This document shows, piece after piece, positions 5,621 to 7,015 of a stretch of DNA of 7,015 bases. The notes beneath the pieces were generated by a model. That model was not told where the DNA came from and ran no database searches. It saw only the letters and a program-made list of their open reading frames with translations. The DNA is taken from positions 1 through 7,015 of the forward strand of contig JBJMLK010000082.1 in the NCBI GenBank assembly GCA_045805345.1, given 5' to 3'. The number at the start of each line of letters is the position of its first letter. Positions within the stretch are counted from its first letter, which is position 1. The DNA comes from AC-37 sp045805345 (GTDB lineage: Bacteria > Actinomycetota > Thermoleophilia > Solirubrobacterales > Thermoleophilaceae). Both the position numbers and the translations under genes were made by a program.

Positions 5621-6271
5621 ATGGCAGTGAGTACCCGCACAGAGTCACGTCCACCCCGAAAGCGCCTCACCGCCGAGCAGCGGCGCGACTCGATCCTCGA
5701 CGCCGCCCTGGAGGTGTTCGCCGGCCGCGGCTTCCACGGCTCGTCGATCGACGAGATCGCGCACTCCGCCGGCGTCTCCAAGGCGCTGATCTACGAGCAC
5801 TTCCCGTCGAAGCGCGACCTGCACGTCTCGCTGCTCGAGCGCCACACGCAGGAGATCTTCGTGCGCCTGGCCGAAGCGGCCGCCACCTCCGACCCCGGCG
5901 AGGTGCGGCTGCGCGCCGGTGTCGACGCGTTCCTCCAGTTCGTCGAGCGCCGCCGCGACGCGTTCCGCATGGTCTTCCGCGACGCCGTCGAGCCCGAGGT
6001 CGCGGAGATCATCGCGAGCGTGCAGCGCCAGACGGCCGCCGCCGTCGCGGGGATGATCGCCACCGAGCCGCGCACCACGCCGGAAACGCCAGAGCGCGAC
6101 CGCCAGGCCGTCGAGATGGTCGGGCAGCAGCTGACCGGCGCGGTGCAGTCGCTCGCGATCTGGTGGGGCGATCACCCCGAGGTTCCGCGCGAGGTCCTGG
6201 TCGACTCCGTCATGAACTTCGCGTGGGTCGGCCTGGAGCGCCTGCGCGCAGGCGATCGCTTCTCCGGTTAA
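5621..6271 (+). CDS. TetR/AcrR family transcriptional regulator
   Basis: DNA-binding regulator of 216 residues, a typical family length. Residues 20-68 form the TetR N-terminal helix-turn-helix: RRDSILDAALEVFAGRGFHG, then SSIDEIAHSAGVSKALIYEHF, then PSKRDLH. Residues 70-210 form an all-helical ligand-binding and dimerisation domain with no specific family signature that I can name. The ATG at 5621 is preceded by TTGAGG (5605-5610) at 10-nt spacing, which touches the operator edge, so bound repressor could also affect its own expression. The LLM monooxygenase gene follows 12 nt after the stop, so the two are probably cotranscribed. The likely role is ligand-relieved repression of itself, the monooxygenase and the divergent hydrolase-cyclase pair. 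The ligand is unknown. Confidence 0.93.
   Translation: MAVSTRTESRPPRKRLTAEQRRDSILDAALEVFAGRGFHGSSIDEIAHSAGVSKALIYEHFPSKRDLHVSLLERHTQEIFVRLAEAAATSDPGEVRLRAGVDAFLQFVERRRDAFRMVFRDAVEPEVAEIIASVQRQTAAAVAGMIATEPRTTPETPERDRQAVEMVGQQLTGAVQSLAIWWGDHPEVPREVLVDSVMNFAWVGLERLRAGDRFSG
6239..6254. repeat. 16-bp perfect palindrome at the 3' end of tetR
   Basis: CGCCTGCGCGCAGGCG is self-complementary over 16 bp and lies 15 nt before the tetR stop codon, inside codons for Leu-Arg-Ala-Gly. It could form a GC-rich hairpin between the two cotranscribed genes. No T-tract follows, so it is unlikely to be a strong intrinsic terminator. In DNA this GC-rich it may be chance. Confidence 0.4.
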
Positions 6272-6283
6272 CGTCCGGGGCGC

Positions 6284-7015
6284 ATGCGCTTCGGGATCTT
6301 TTACGAGCACCAGCAGCCGCGCCCGTGGGAGGACGGGTCGACCGAGCGCCTGCTGAACGAGGCGCTCGACCAGGTGGAGCTGGCCGACCGGCTCGGCTAC
6401 GACTACGTCTGGGAGGTCGAGCACCACTTCCTCGAGGAGTACTCGCACTCGAGCGCGCCCGAGGTCTTCCTCGCGGCCGCCAGCCAGCGCACGAAGCGAA
6501 TCCGCCTCGGACACGGGATCGTCCAGCTCCCGCCCGCGTTCAACCACCCCGCGCGCATCGTGGAGCGCGCCGCGACGCTCGACCTGATCTCAGGCGGGCG
6601 CGTTGACCTCGGCACGGGCGAGGCGAGCTCGCAGGCCGAGCTCGGCGGCTTCGGCGTGATCCGCGACCAGAAGCGCGACCAGTGGGAGGAGGCCATCGAC
6701 GCGGTGGCGCGGATGTTCGTGGAGGAGCCGTTCGCGGGCATCGACGGCGAGTACGTGGCGATGCCGCCGCGCAACGTGATGCCGAAGGCCAAGCAGCGGC
6801 CCCACCCGCCGCTGTGGGTGGCCTGCAGCCGGCGCGAGACCATCCTGCTCGCCGCCGAGAAGGGTCTCGGCGCGCTGTCGTTCTCGTTCATCGAGCCCGA
6901 GCAGGCCAAGGAGTGGGTCGACGAGTACTACTCGATCATCGAGTCCGATCGCTGCGTGCCGGCGGGGTTCGCGGTCAACCCGAACTTCGCCGTCGTGCTC
7001 CCGATGATGTGCCAC
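6284..7015 (+). CDS. LLM class flavin-dependent oxidoreductase, 3' end cut by window
   Basis: Luciferase-like monooxygenase fold (TIM barrel) that would use reduced flavin, FMN or F420, to oxidise an unknown substrate. The first 244 residues are present and the frame runs open off the right edge. It starts MRFGIFYEHQ, the usual first beta strand. Family features follow: GYDYVWEVEHHFLEEYS (38-54), TKRIRLGHGIVQLPPAFNHP (70-89), ARIVERAATLDLISGGRVDLGTG (90-112) and HPPLWVACSRRETILLAAEKGLGALS (174-199). The Glu-x-x-His-His pattern is typical of LuxA-like and alkanal-monooxygenase-like members. The ATG at 6284 is 12 nt after the tetR stop. The ribosome site is weak (CGGGG just upstream), so translation may be coupled to tetR. 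It is likely controlled by that regulator. Choosing between FMN and F420 is not possible from this sequence. Confidence 0.92.
   Translation, partial: MRFGIFYEHQQPRPWEDGSTERLLNEALDQVELADRLGYDYVWEVEHHFLEEYSHSSAPEVFLAAASQRTKRIRLGHGIVQLPPAFNHPARIVERAATLDLISGGRVDLGTGEASSQAELGGFGVIRDQKRDQWEEAIDAVARMFVEEPFAGIDGEYVAMPPRNVMPKAKQRPHPPLWVACSRRETILLAAEKGLGALSFSFIEPEQAKEWVDEYYSIIESDRCVPAGFAVNPNFAVVLPMMCH

Noticed and set aside
6252..6259. GCGATCGC octamer
   Set aside because: A single 8-bp palindrome in GC-rich coding DNA; no sign of repeated HIP1-like sites in the window.
5645..6547. Minus-strand frame across tetR and the monooxygenase
   Set aside because: It spans two well-supported plus-strand genes and shows no recognisable domain.

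Overview
The window is very GC-rich, densely packed bacterial DNA with GTG starts, 4-nt gene overlaps and almost no intergenic space. Together with an Rv1264-type adenylyl cyclase, a luciferase-like (LLM) flavin oxidoreductase and a TetR regulator, this suggests a soil actinobacterium. My guess is a Thermoleophilia/Solirubrobacterales-like lineage, but that placement is inference. I see nine protein genes, two cut by the window edges. I see no tRNA, rRNA, CRISPR array or insertion sequence.

Left part (1-2465): an exported L,D-transpeptidase, truncated at its signal peptide, runs rightward. It converges on a leftward pair: a patatin-like phospholipase (starts 2465) and a small two-helix membrane protein joined to it by an ATGA overlap. 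Middle (2464-3368): a second small two-helix membrane protein runs rightward and overlaps orotate phosphoribosyltransferase (pyrE) by GTGA. It starts within 25 bp of the divergent patatin gene. Next comes a 168-nt convergent spacer that is largely filled by a 114-nt imperfect palindrome built on GGGTCTGACCC cores.

Right part (3537-7015): a divergent locus is arranged around a short regulatory region with a TetR-type operator. Leftward from it run an alpha/beta hydrolase and, 2 nt after its stop, an adenylyl cyclase with an Rv1264-like N-terminal regulatory domain. Rightward run the TetR regulator and, 12 nt later, an LLM flavin monooxygenase cut by the window end.

The likely theme of the right part is substrate-responsive catabolism: a hydrolase and a monooxygenase controlled by one TetR repressor, with cAMP signalling attached to the hydrolase. 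Two points stand out most. The cyclase has no canonical start codon where its homology begins; a well-placed GGAAGG instead points to an AUC start. The second is the palindromic repeat after pyrE.
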